The position numbers were made by a program, and so were the translations under genes. A model generated the notes under the pieces. That model did no database searches and was not told the origin of the DNA. It saw only the letters and a program-made list of their open reading frames with translations. 64,000 nt of DNA from G963720475 sp963720475 (lineage in GTDB: Bacteria > Actinomycetota > Thermoleophilia > Solirubrobacterales > Thermoleophilaceae), in the NCBI GenBank assembly GCA_963720475.1, contig OY970394.1:2418001-2482000 (forward strand). Direction: 5' to 3'. Positions 49,797 to 59,211 of this stretch are shown here, one piece after another (position 1 is the first letter of the stretch; every line of letters starts with the position of its first letter).

Positions 49797-50702
49797 CTAT
49801 ACGCGCAGGAAGCGGCGCAGCGTGAGGCCGGAGCCGATCGCCGAGACGGCGATGCAGGCGAGCATCAGCAACACGATCAGCAGCGGGAAATCGATCGTGT
49901 CGGGCGCCGCGATCAGCGCGAAGCGTTCCGACAGTGGATCGACGAACGTCTCCTTCGCGATCGTCAGGAAGAGGATCGCGAGCAGGCCCCCGAGGAAACC
50001 GACGATCACTCCCTCGAAGACGAACGGCCAGCGGATGAACCAGTTGGTCGCGCCGACGAGCTTCATCACCTCGACCTCGCGCCGGCGGGCGAAGATGGAC
50101 AGCCGGATCGTGTTCGCGATCAGCGCGATCGAGGCGATGATCAGCAGCGTCACGAGCCCGAGCGTCAGCAGCTTCACGAGCCCGGTCGCGGAGAGGATCT
50201 TCTCGGTGTCGTCCTCGCGGTTTCGCACCTCGTCGATCGACGCGGTCACGGGCACACGCGCGCCCTCGTCGTTGCGTGGCGCGATGCGGTCGACGATCGC
50301 CCCTACCTTGTCCGGGTCCTCGGGGGCGACGCGAAAGCGGTCGGGCAGCGGATTGCGGCCGAGGAGCTCGGTGCCCTCCTCGAACGCCCTCGGGTTCTTG
50401 CGCTTGGCCGTCTTGAGCCCTTCCGCCTTCGATACGAAGTCGACGCTCTTCACGTTCGCGGTGTCGTTCAGCCGCTGCTTGAGCTGCGCGACCTGTGCCT
50501 TGGTCGCGTCCGGCGCGATGTAGACGTCCACGAGCACGCGCCCGCGGACGTCGTTCGCGGTGCCGGTCGTCGCCTGGACGATCGGGATGAAGACGCCGAG
50601 CACGAGCGCCGTGACGACGACGGTCATCACCGCGGCGAGGCTCGGTGCGGCGTTGCGGCTGAGGGCCCGGACGGCCTCCTTGAAGAAGAAACCGAAGCGC
50701 AT
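49797..50702 (-). CDS. ftsX: FtsX, cell division ABC transporter membrane subunit
   Basis: A 301-residue protein with the FtsX layout: a cytosolic N-terminus (FFFKEAVRALSRNAAPSLAAVMTVVVTALVLG), a first membrane helix, a large outer domain (DVYIAPDATKAQVAQLKQRLND...), and three C-terminal helices including ARRREVEVMKLVGATNWFIRWPFVFEG, the signature loop. FtsEX transmits ATP hydrolysis to peptidoglycan hydrolases outside. It begins 3 bp after ftsE. Confidence 0.96.
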   Translation of the reverse strand: MRFGFFFKEAVRALSRNAAPSLAAVMTVVVTALVLGVFIPIVQATTGTANDVRGRVLVDVYIAPDATKAQVAQLKQRLNDTANVKSVDFVSKAEGLKTAKRKNPRAFEEGTELLGRNPLPDRFRVAPEDPDKVGAIVDRIAPRNDEGARVPVTASIDEVRNREDDTEKILSATGLVKLLTLGLVTLLIIASIALIANTIRLSIFARRREVEVMKLVGATNWFIRWPFVFEGVIVGFLGGLLAILFLTIAKETFVDPLSERFALIAAPDTIDFPLLIVLLMLACIAVSAIGSGLTLRRFLRV

Positions 50703-50705
50703 GGC

Positions 50706-51536
50706 CTAGTTGGGGTGGCCTTCGGCGCCGATCCCCATCTCGCCGCGGAGGCGGATGGCGAACTCGCTCGTGGACTCGTTCGGGCTGTAGAAGCCGGAGG
50801 CCTGGTCGCGGATCAGGCGGCCCTCCTGGAGCTCGACGACGCGGCGGCGCATCTTGTCCACCATCGCGTGGTCGTGAGTCGCGACCAGCACGGTCGTGCC
50901 GGTGCGGTTGATCCGGTAGATCAGCTGCATGATTCCGATCGAGGTCTCGGGATCGAGGTTTCCGGTCGGCTCGTCGGCGAGCAGGAGCGGCGGGTGGTTG
51001 ACGAACGCACGCGCGATCGAGACGCGCTGCTGCTCGCCGCCCGAGAGCTCGTCGGGGTAGCTGTGGAGCTTGGTCGAGAGCCCGACGAGGCGGATGATGT
51101 CGGGCACCTTCTTGCGGACCTCCGCGCGCGAGGCGCCGGTGACCTCGAGCGCATAGGCGACGTTGGCCGCCACGGTCCGGTTCGGCAGCAGCTTGTAGTC
51201 CTGGAAGACCGCGCCGATGTTGCGACGTAGGAAGGGGACCTTGTTGCGCGGCATCGTGGTGAGCTCGCGGCCGGCGATGAGCAGCTCACCCTGAGAGGGC
51301 TCGAGCTCCTTCATCAGCAGACGCATGCAGGTGGACTTGCCGCAGCCGGTCGGGCCGACGAGGAAGACGAACTCGCCGCGGCCGATCTTCAGCGAAACGC
51401 GCTCGAGGCCGACCGAGCCGCCGTCGTAGACCTTCGAGACGTTGCGGAACTCGACCACGGGCGGGCCGTCGGGCTTTTTCGCACCCTGCTGCTCGGCGCC
51501 TGGCTGCGCCTTGTTGTGTGCCTTCAGCTCAGGCAT
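50706..51536 (-). CDS. ftsE: FtsE, cell division ABC transporter ATPase
   Basis: A 276-residue ABC ATPase. Walker A is GPTGCGKSTCMR, the Q-loop VFQDYKLLPNRTV, signature DELSGGEQQRVSIARAFV, Walker B LLLADEPTGNLD, H-loop VATHDHAMVDKM. It is longer than classic FtsE (about 225 aa), with a polar N-terminal extension of about 27 residues (HNKAQPGAEQQGAKKPDG) and a C-terminal one. It heads a run ftsE-ftsX-lipoprotein-ctpA-rnr-smpB with short gaps. Confidence 0.96.
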   Translation of the reverse strand: MPELKAHNKAQPGAEQQGAKKPDGPPVVEFRNVSKVYDGGSVGLERVSLKIGRGEFVFLVGPTGCGKSTCMRLLMKELEPSQGELLIAGRELTTMPRNKVPFLRRNIGAVFQDYKLLPNRTVAANVAYALEVTGASRAEVRKKVPDIIRLVGLSTKLHSYPDELSGGEQQRVSIARAFVNHPPLLLADEPTGNLDPETSIGIMQLIYRINRTGTTVLVATHDHAMVDKMRRRVVELQEGRLIRDQASGFYSPNESTSEFAIRLRGEMGIGAEGHPN

Positions 51537-51628
51537 GGATCGTGGTTGATAGCGGCTCCGGCCGTGAATCGCTAAGGGTGCAACCGATCCTGCAGCCGGA
51601 GTTGCGCGGGCGCGCGGATCTTTAGGCG

Positions 51629-52328
51629 CTAGCGCCGGCGGTAACGCAGGAAGAGGTGGCCGTCGGCCTCGTGGACGGTGATGAGCCCGAGGCCTTCGGG
51701 CGCGGCGAGGGGCACGCCCTCGACGATCGTCTTCGCCTCTCCCCCGGCCAGCAGCGGCGCGACCGCGAGGAACAGCTCGTCGACCATGTCCGTTTCGAGC
51801 AGCGAGGCGTTCAGCCTGGGGCCGCCCTCGCACAGGACCGAGCGGATGCCCTCCTTCGTGCAGATTTCGCGCACCTCGTCCAGGTTCGCGGCGATCTCCA
51901 CCCGCTGCTCGGGCTCCTCGAACAGCCCGATGTCGCGTGGGACATCGCCGCTCGCGCTGACGACGATCGCGATCGGGTCGGGGTCGAGGCCGTCACGCTC
52001 GCGCTGCGCGCGCGCCTCGGGGTCCTTGACGATCCGGCCGTAGCGCTCGGCGCGGATCGTTCCCGCGCCGGCCATGACGGCGTCGAAGCGCAGCCGCAGC
52101 GCGTGGAACAGCTCCCGGTCTGCCTCGCTCGAGAGGGGCGCCGACTTGCCGCTGATCGCGGCCTTGCCGTCGGCCGAAGCGACCATGTTGAGCGCGAGCC
52201 ACGGGCGGTCGGCCGGCGCGTCGGGCGGAGGCGCAAGATCGGCAACCGACTCGGCCGGCGTCGTCTCGACCGTGTCGGGATAGAGGCGTCTGAAGTCGGC
52301 GATCCGCTGAGGCTACTTCGCTCGGCAA
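51629..52328 (-). CDS. RibD C-terminal/dihydrofolate reductase-like pyrimidine reductase (5' end frame broken)
   Basis: The clear domain starts at WLALNMVASADGKAAISGKSAPLS and includes FDAVMAGAGTIRAERYGR, VLCEGGPRLNASLLETDMVDELFLAVAPLLAGG. It resembles the reductase half of RibD and stand-alone actinobacterial homologues. An internal ATG at 52186 gives 185 residues, but conserved-looking sequence (IADFRRLYPDTVE...DRPWLALN) continues upstream to a TAG at 52313-52315 with no ATG, GTG or TTG. Removing one G near 52300-52306 joins it to a TTG at 52328 (M-P-S-E-V-A-S-A-I-A-D-F-R-R-L). I therefore annotate to 52328. It follows nadA by 3 bp. Function in riboflavin or pterin metabolism is uncertain. 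Confidence 0.78.
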
Positions 52329-52331
52329 GCC

Positions 52332-53381
52332 CTACGGAGTGATGGCCACCATCCGCTCGATCGGCACCTTCGCCCGCTCGGCAAGCGCCGGATCCACCTT
52401 CACCACGTAGTCGTCCCCCTCGCACGCGAGCGCGTCGCGGAGCTTCGGCAACGTGATCATCTTCATGTACTTGCAAACGGCCGCCTCGTTGGCGGGGATG
52501 AAGCGCTTGCCGGGGTTCTCCTCCTCGAGCGGATGGAGCATCCCGGTCTCGGTCGCGACGATGAACTCGTCGGCGTCGGACTCGCGCGCGAACTTCAGCA
52601 TCCCGCCGGTCGAGAGCATGTGGGTGTTCTCCGAGTCCACGTCGCCGGCGGCGACGTACTCCATCACCTGCGTCGTGCAGCCACATTCGGGGTGGATCAG
52701 GAACTCGGCGCCCTCGTGCTCGGCGCGGACACGGTCGATGTCGGCGGGCCGGATGCCGGCGTGGACGTGGCACTCGCCGTCCCAGACGTGCATCCGACGG
52801 CCGGTCTCCTTCTCGACGAAGGCGCCGAGCCACATGTCGGGGCCGAAGAGGATCTCGGTGTCGTCGCCGTGCTCGCGCCAGATGTGCTCGACGACGGCTA
52901 CTGCGTTCGAGGAGGTGCAGCAGTAGTCGGTCTCGGCCTTCACCTCAGCGGTCGTGTTGACGTACATCACGACGATCGCGCCCGGGTGCTTGGCCTTCCA
53001 GGCGCGCAGCTGGTCGGCCGTGATCGAATCAGCGAGCGAGCAGCCGGCATCGAGGTCCGGGATCAGGACCGTCTTGTCGGGGCTGAGGATCGAGGCGGTC
53101 TCCGCCATGAAGTGGACGCCGCAGAACGCGATGACGTCGGCGCCGGCCGCCGCGGCCTGGCGCGAGAGGCCGAGCGAGTCGCCGACGAAGTCGGCCACCT
53201 GCTGGATCTCGGGCACCTGGTAGTTGTGCGCGAGGATCACGGCGTTTCGCTTCTGCGCGAGCTCGCGGACCTCGCGCTTGAGCGCGGGGATGTTCTCCAG
53301 CGTCAGCAGGTCGCCGTTCGCGCTGCCGTTACCGGCCGGTGCGCCGGCTTCCGCTCCGCTGGGGAGCTTCGTCGGAGACAT
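52332..53381 (-). CDS. nadA: Quinolinate synthase A
   Basis: A 349-residue [4Fe-4S] enzyme that condenses iminoaspartate with DHAP to give quinolinate in de novo NAD synthesis. The three cluster cysteines are in VIAFCGVHFMAETASIL, CTSSNAVAVVEHI and LIHPECGCTTQVMEYVAAGD. VILAHNYQVPEIQQVADFVGDSL and STGGMLKFARESDADEFIVATETGMLHPL are typical. No nadB is beside it; nadC is 7 kb away. An AGAGG site precedes the ATG. Confidence 0.96.
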   Translation of the reverse strand: MSPTKLPSGAEAGAPAGNGSANGDLLTLENIPALKREVRELAQKRNAVILAHNYQVPEIQQVADFVGDSLGLSRQAAAAGADVIAFCGVHFMAETASILSPDKTVLIPDLDAGCSLADSITADQLRAWKAKHPGAIVVMYVNTTAEVKAETDYCCTSSNAVAVVEHIWREHGDDTEILFGPDMWLGAFVEKETGRRMHVWDGECHVHAGIRPADIDRVRAEHEGAEFLIHPECGCTTQVMEYVAAGDVDSENTHMLSTGGMLKFARESDADEFIVATETGMLHPLEEENPGKRFIPANEAAVCKYMKMITLPKLRDALACEGDDYVVKVDPALAERAKVPIERMVAITP

Positions 53382-53453
53382 ATGTTTCGAACCTCTTCTC
53401 GAGTGGACGAAATGTCCGGAGCGCGAGCCATCCGCGAACCGGTACGGATAAGT

Positions 53454-56369
53454 CTACCGGTAGCGGCCCGTGTTCAAGGCGTCGTGGCGGAACGAGGGCC
53501 ATTCCTGTGCGACGCCCGCCTTGGTCGGCGTGTCCCAGGCGAAGAGGTAGCCCTCCCGCGTCACGGCCACGACCTCGTTATGACCGTCGCCGTCGACGTC
53601 GCCCACCGCCGGTGAGGCGAGCAGCCAGCCGCCGGTCTGCTTCGGCCAGCCGCGGGGCTCGGTGCCGTCCTCGCGGAAGGCGTGCAGCAGGTAACCGCTC
53701 GAGCCCGCGATGACCTCGGAGTCGCCGTCGCCGTCGACGTCCGCGACGGCGGGTCCCGAGGCGACCTGCCACCCCTCGATCGGGGCCGGGAAGCCGGCGA
53801 GCCAGTCGCCCGAGCGGGCGTCCCAGCCGCCGAGCAGGTGCTGGAACTCGAGCTTCGCCGACGGCGACAGCTGCGCGGCGGCGAGGCGGGTGTCCACCAG
53901 GCCGCCGAAGAAACGCAGCGGTCCGCCTGGCCGGGTGCGCCCGAAGGCCTGGTTGGCGCCGAGCGCGAGGGCGGCGGGCGCGCTCGCGCGCGAGCGGGCG
54001 CCGCGGAGGACCGTGTTGAAGTGGGCGGGCGACACCGCGGGGCCGCCGACGCGCTCGCCGTTGCCGCGGTAGAGCTCGGGCTGACCGGTGAAGGCGGCCA
54101 CGGCGACCTCGTCCTTGCCGTCGCCGTCCACGTCGGCGAGCGCCGGCGACACCGGCACGCCCTCACCCGCGATCGGGATGCTGTCGGCGGCGAGGGCCGA
54201 GGGCTGCACCGGCCAGCCGGGCTTCAGCTTCCCGCTCGCCGAGAAGGCGTAGACGCGGCCGCTGGTCGCGGGCGTCGAGCCGTAGGCCTCGGCGGTCCCC
54301 TCGACGACGTCGGGCGAGCCGTCGCCGTCGATGTCGCCGATCGCGGGTGAGGAGAGGATCTTCGTCTTGTCGTTACCCACGTCGCGCGCAAGCACGGGCC
54401 AGCCGGGGACGAACGCGCCGTTTCCCTTCCAGGCGTAGATCCGCTGGTCGGCGGCGCCGGCGACGATGTCGAGCTTGCCGTCGCGGTCGAGGTCGGCGAG
54501 CGCGGGCGAGGAGTAGATCGCCGCGTCTAGTCGCCCGTCCTCAGCCGGCCGGCGGATCCCGATCGAACGCGGGAAGCCGCGGTGCGCCCGGCCGCGGCGG
54601 TCCCACACGTAGACGCGCCCGTCGAGACCGGTCACGACGAGCTCCGGCTTGGCATCGCCGGCGACGTCGCCGACCGCCGGTGTGCCGAGGAACCCGCGAC
54701 GAACGGGGCCGATCGCCTTCGAGACGACCTGGTAGCCGGACGAGCGCATCCGCTTGGGCCAGCCCGGCACGTCGCGGCCGGTCTTGCCGTCGAGCACGTG
54801 CAGCAGCCCGTCGGAGGTCGCGAGCACGATCTCCCGCGCGCGCGAGCCCGCGAGGTTCGCGAGGGTGGGTGAAGCCTCGCCCGAGGTACCGAGCGCCTTG
54901 GGGAAGGCGCGCTCGAGCGATTCGTCACGCAGCGAGCGGAAGTAGGCGCGGTCCTCGCCGACGTTGCCGTTCGAGTCCACCGCCTGTAGCCGGAGCGTGT
55001 AGCCGGCGTGGCCGAGCGACGCGGCCGCCACCTTTCCGAGGCGCACGGGTTTGCGCCCGGTCGAGCGTCCCTCCGCGACCCGCTCCCAGGAGCCCGGCTG
55101 CTCCCCGCGCCCCACTTCGAGTGTCCAGCGCGCAGGCGAGCGGCCCTCGACCACCCCGCTGACGACGACCCCGCCGCGCACCGGCTTGTACCAGTCGGGC
55201 GAGGTGATGTTCACCTCCGGCGGAATCCGCCCCGACGCGACGCGCTTCACCGCCTCGTAGGCGTTGACCCTCCCCCAGCCGGACAGCTGGTCCCAGCCGG
55301 GTGCGTAGCCGTGGCTGCGCTCGTCGAGGTCGTCGGCGCTGCGGCGGATGATCTGGCGCACTTCGCCCGCGGTCAGCTTCAACCCGATCGCGCGCCCGCG
55401 CGAGACGACGAGCGCAGCGGTTCCGGCGACGTGCGGCGCCGCGGCCGAGGTGCCGTCCCAGTTCATCCGGTACCCCCCGCCCCACTCGGTCGTCGGAACC
55501 TGCGTCGGGGCGACGACGTCGATGTGCGGTCCGTAGTCGGCGTAGGAGGCGTGGACCTTGAAGTCGAGCCCGGCGATCGCGAGGTTGCCGTCGCGGGCGC
55601 CCACGTTGGCGGTATCGGGATTGAGCCCGCCGACGGCGATCACCTCGTCGAGCGTCGCGGGGTACTCGTGGTGGAAGTGGAACTCGTTGCCCGTCGGCGC
55701 CACCATCACGACGTTCTTGCGGTACGCGTAGGCGGCCGCGTCGCGGAAGGAGCGCGAGATCGAGTCGGTCCCGAGGCTCATGCTCACGACGTCGGCCCCC
55801 TGCCTCGCCGCGTACACGAGCGCCTCCCCGACACGCGAGGGCTGGTGGAGGATGTTGTCCGAGGTGCGCAGCGGCAGCAGGCGCGAGTCGGGGGCGATCC
55901 CCGCGACCCCGCGGCCGTTGTCGGCCTGCGCCCCGAGGACGCCGGCGACGTTCGTGCCATGGGCGTTCTTCGTGTCGGAGGTGGCGTCGCCGTCGTCGGC
56001 GTAGAAGTCGTAGCCGCGCCGGTCGTCGACGAAGCCGTTGCGGTCGTCGTCGACGCCGTTCGACGACGTCTCGCCGGCGTTCTCGTACCAGCGCCCGGCG
56101 AGGTCGGGATGGTCGAACTGGACGCCGACGTCGAGGTCGCCGATCACCGTGCCCGTGCCGGTCGTGAGCGACCACGCACGGTCGGCCGAGATTCCGCGGT
56201 CGAACCCGCCGGCGGGGCTCGCGAGATCCCACTGCTCGTTGGTCGCGTTCGGCAGCGGGCTCGCGTCGAACAGCGGGTCGTTCGGTGGGGTCTGCGGGAA
56301 GGCCGCGTGCGCGGCCGGGGCGCCGGCGAGCAGCGCGAGGACCGAGACAGCCAGGAACCCGCGCCTCAT
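53454..56369 (-). CDS. Secreted subtilisin-like protease with FG-GAP/VCBS-type beta-propeller repeats
   Basis: A 971-residue exported S8 protease. A signal peptide (MRRGFLAVSVLALLAGAPA) is followed by the peptidase domain with Asp in VIGDLDVGVQFDHPDLAG, His in NAHGTNVAGVLGA and Ser in WDGTSAAAPHVAGTAAL. After residue about 390 comes a beta-sandwich linker, then at least six FG-GAP-type repeats with Ca-binding D-x-D-x-D-G segments (LADLDRDGKLDIVAGA, IGDIDGDGSPDVVEG, LADVDGDGKDEVAVA). The propeller likely binds substrate or surfaces. A GTG three codons upstream is an alternative start. It follows the dipeptidase-like gene by 22 bp. Confidence 0.92.
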   Translation of the reverse strand: MRRGFLAVSVLALLAGAPAAHAAFPQTPPNDPLFDASPLPNATNEQWDLASPAGGFDRGISADRAWSLTTGTGTVIGDLDVGVQFDHPDLAGRWYENAGETSSNGVDDDRNGFVDDRRGYDFYADDGDATSDTKNAHGTNVAGVLGAQADNGRGVAGIAPDSRLLPLRTSDNILHQPSRVGEALVYAARQGADVVSMSLGTDSISRSFRDAAAYAYRKNVVMVAPTGNEFHFHHEYPATLDEVIAVGGLNPDTANVGARDGNLAIAGLDFKVHASYADYGPHIDVVAPTQVPTTEWGGGYRMNWDGTSAAAPHVAGTAALVVSRGRAIGLKLTAGEVRQIIRRSADDLDERSHGYAPGWDQLSGWGRVNAYEAVKRVASGRIPPEVNITSPDWYKPVRGGVVVSGVVEGRSPARWTLEVGRGEQPGSWERVAEGRSTGRKPVRLGKVAAASLGHAGYTLRLQAVDSNGNVGEDRAYFRSLRDESLERAFPKALGTSGEASPTLANLAGSRAREIVLATSDGLLHVLDGKTGRDVPGWPKRMRSSGYQVVSKAIGPVRRGFLGTPAVGDVAGDAKPELVVTGLDGRVYVWDRRGRAHRGFPRSIGIRRPAEDGRLDAAIYSSPALADLDRDGKLDIVAGAADQRIYAWKGNGAFVPGWPVLARDVGNDKTKILSSPAIGDIDGDGSPDVVEGTAEAYGSTPATSGRVYAFSASGKLKPGWPVQPSALAADSIPIAGEGVPVSPALADVDGDGKDEVAVAAFTGQPELYRGNGERVGGPAVSPAHFNTVLRGARSRASAPAALALGANQAFGRTRPGGPLRFFGGLVDTRLAAAQLSPSAKLEFQHLLGGWDARSGDWLAGFPAPIEGWQVASGPAVADVDGDGDSEVIAGSSGYLLHAFREDGTEPRGWPKQTGGWLLASPAVGDVDGDGHNEVVAVTREGYLFAWDTPTKAGVAQEWPSFRHDALNTGRYR

Positions 56370-56391
56370 TGCAACCACCGGCCGGGCCGCC

Positions 56392-58906
56392 TCAGCGCAG
56401 CTTCGCCAGCTTCAGGTACTGCGCGAGCGTCTTGCGCGACTTCGTCGCGGTCCCGGTGGCGACCGCGACGTAGCGGACCTTGCCGCCCCGGACCCCGTAG
56501 ACGAAGCGCTTGCCGCCGCGCGCGTTGGCCACGCGGACGTTCTTCCCGAACGGCCGCGCCTGCCCCTTCAGCCGGCTGCTGGACGCACCGACGCCAACCT
56601 TGCTCGCCGTGTTGCCGCGCTTCGTGCTCGCGACGAGCCCGACCGAGGCCTTCGGCGTGAAGACCGCGGTCAGCGCCGCCTTCGAGTTGCCCTTGCCCTT
56701 GATGCAGTAGCGGTAGCTCCGGTTGGCGCGCTTGGTCGGCTGACCGGCCTTGCGAAGCAGTTCCTCGGGCGTCGAGCCGAGTCGCAGCCGCTCGAGGCCC
56801 TTGCGCGAGAAGCGCCCCTTCGCCGAGCGGCAGCCGCCGCGTGGCACGCCGCTCGCCCGCTCCCACATCTGGAGGTAGGACTCGGCGCCGCGCGCCAGGT
56901 CGTCCACGATCTTGTCGCCGGCGATGTTGCGCAGGTCCTGGATCCAGTCCGGGTAGAGGCCGTAGTGCGCGACGCCGTCGGCGTTTACGTCCCAGACGCG
57001 CGAGCCACTGCGGTTGCGGTCGATCGTCATCTTGCCGTCGAACGACTTGAACGGGTAGGTGACCGGGTTCGGGCCTCGGCGCGGGCCGCCCTGGGCGGCG
57101 AAGCCGTTCATGTCCGAGCCGAAGCCGATCCCGTAATAGGGCGCGCCGTAGCTCATCTTCTTCAGCCGCTGCCACTTCGCCGCAAAGCTCGTCGCGCCGC
57201 CGGAAGACGGTGTGATCACTCCGCCGAGGCCGTAGATGCGCTTGTAGGAATCCACGGTGCTCCAGCTGTGGCTCGACATGATGCCGGGGTAGTTGGCGTT
57301 CTCGACGATCTTCAGGGCACGGTCGCGAGCGACGACGCTCATGTGGTCCGGGTCGAAGAGGGCGCCGTGGTCCATCAGCCGCTTGATCGCGCGCGCGCCG
57401 AGATCTGACAGCCCGCGCGTATTGCACAGTGGCCCCTGCGGGTAAACCGGCACGCTTCCCTGCGGGGCGAGCTTCATCACCCCGCCCACGAGATCGTCGT
57501 CGTTGTGAGGGAACTGCGGGGCGAGCGGGGTCTGGTCGGTGTTGTCCTTGTCGGCGCAGGTCTTGAGATCGTAGAAGCGGCCCGTCTCGAGGAAGTTCGA
57601 CCCGTTCACGAGGAAGCCGAAGGGGCCCCCTTGCCCGGCGACGCCGGTGAGCGCGTTGTCGAACTGGTTGGTCAGCTCGAACTGGCGCAGGCCGAGGTCC
57701 CACATCTCGTCGATCCGCTCGTCGAGCTGGGATCCGTTGCAGGTCGGCCGGCCGTCGCGCAGTCCGCAGTCGAACGGGGTCGAGACCTCCATTCCGAGGA
57801 TGACCGCGAGCTTGCCGTCGTTGATGACCTGCGCGTGCCTCGAACGGGTCGTTGACGATCCGGTACCAGCCCTTGCCGGGGCCGCCGGCCTGCGCGTCGA
57901 TGTAGTTCTCGAGCTCGCGTGCGCGGCGTGCCTGGAGACGGACGCCGTTCATCTCGTTGCAGTCGTTCTGCTTCAGCGGGTAGACGTTGCAGAGGACCTC
58001 GTTGTCGACGAGCAGGTTCACCATCAGCCGCAAGCCCGCGCGGTAGGTCCGTTCGACCCACTTGTAGTAGGTCTGCTCGTGCGTGTACGACCTGTGGTGG
58101 GGCCAGCCCCTGAACGTGGGCCAGCCGACGGGGTCGTGGGTCCCGACCGGGATCCCGTCCTTGAGGAAGTTCTCGGCCACCGCGACCCCTCCGTTCGCCT
58201 CGTGGTCGGGGCAGTCGACGAGTGCGTACGGAGCGCCGAAGCGGTGCCACGGCTTGCCGCAGTGGATTCGGCCGCCCATGAACTCGTAGGACATGTGGTG
58301 GAGGTGTCCCTCGACGAAGCCGGCGACCTCGGCGTAGGGCGTCGGACCACGGCGCGGCGTGCCGCTCACGTTCGTCTCGACCTCGGGGTAGGTGGCGCAG
58401 CCGTCGCGCTTCTCGAACGTGAAGAGCCCGCCGTTGCCGCCGTCGCCCCGGACGAGCGAGAGCGCGCCGTCGCGGTCGGTGGCGAGCGACTTGTTCGCCG
58501 CGGGGAGACTGATGCGGAAGACGTTCGTGCCGGCTACGCCGACCTTCCAATCGGCAGCGTCGCTCGCCGTCCTCGCGGCTTCAACCGGGCCCTCGAAGCC
58601 GGCCGTGGCGGCGAAGTGGTCTCCGGCCGGACCGTAGAAGAGGTAGCGGCCGAGATCGGTCGCCTGCATGCGGAACGGCTCCGCCTGGCCGACGCTCGCA
58701 GCCGTGGCGCGATACGTGTTGCCGGCCTTCGCAACGAAGCGGCCCGACGCCTGCGACTTTAGCCCGTAGCAATTGTTGACGAGGCGGTAGCGGGCGTCCT
58801 CGTCAGGAGGCTGCGGGACCGCGGCCGCGACGGTGTCCGGCGCAAGCGCCATCACGGCGAGAGCCAGCACCGTCACCCCCATGCGCATCCGTGGCACGCG
58901 CGACAT
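56392..58906 (-). CDS. Secreted dipeptidase/amidohydrolase-like protein (frame broken by one base)
   Basis: A signal peptide (VTVLALAVMALAPDTVAA) is followed by a roughly 140-residue part (ARYRLVNNCYGLKSQASGRF...) resembling fascin/beta-trefoil repeats, then an amidohydrolase-like domain: EGHLHHMSYEFMGGRIHCG, HEQTYYKWVERTYRAGLRLMVNLLVDN, then after a one-base shift near 57829-57840 DGKLAVILGMEVSTPFDCG, LFDPDHMSVVARDRAL and MSSHSWSTVDSY. The halves join as FEAR/QVINDGKLAV if one G is removed. Conserved His/Asp/Glu recall M19 membrane dipeptidases and related metal hydrolases. The end is a basic Ser/Lys-rich tail. Without the shift each half would be annotated as a separate protein. Confidence 0.78.
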
Positions 58907-58974
58907 CCTCCAGCGAGGCTACAGGCTTGCGGGCGACCTGGCGCAGCCAGCGAGGCACTGCCACACTGCGCACG

Positions 58975-59211
58975 ATGGCCACCCTCTTCCGCCTTACTTG
59001 CCTCGCGGCCGTCCTGCTCGCGCTGGCGATTGTGCCGGCGGCGCCGGCCGATCCGGGCCATAGCGCGAACGAGCCGCACCTCCAGACCGAGCCACAAGAC
59101 GGCGGCGGCGACGGCGGCGGGATCGTGGTCATCGCCGTCATCGGCGGCCTGGTCGTCGTCCTCGCAAGCGCACTCGTCGTCAAGCGAGTGCAGGCGAAGC
59201 AGGAGGACTAG
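58975..59211 (+). CDS. Small membrane protein with signal peptide and C-terminal helix
   Basis: A 78-residue protein: signal (CLAAVLLALAIVPAAPA), a short Gly/Asp-rich outer segment (EPQDGGGDGGG) and one membrane helix (IVVIAVIGGLVVVLASALVV) with a basic KRVQAKQED end. No known family. Its stop overlaps the convergent nadC stop. It is divergent from the dipeptidase-like gene. Confidence 0.55.
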   Translation: MATLFRLTCLAAVLLALAIVPAAPADPGHSANEPHLQTEPQDGGGDGGGIVVIAVIGGLVVVLASALVVKRVQAKQED

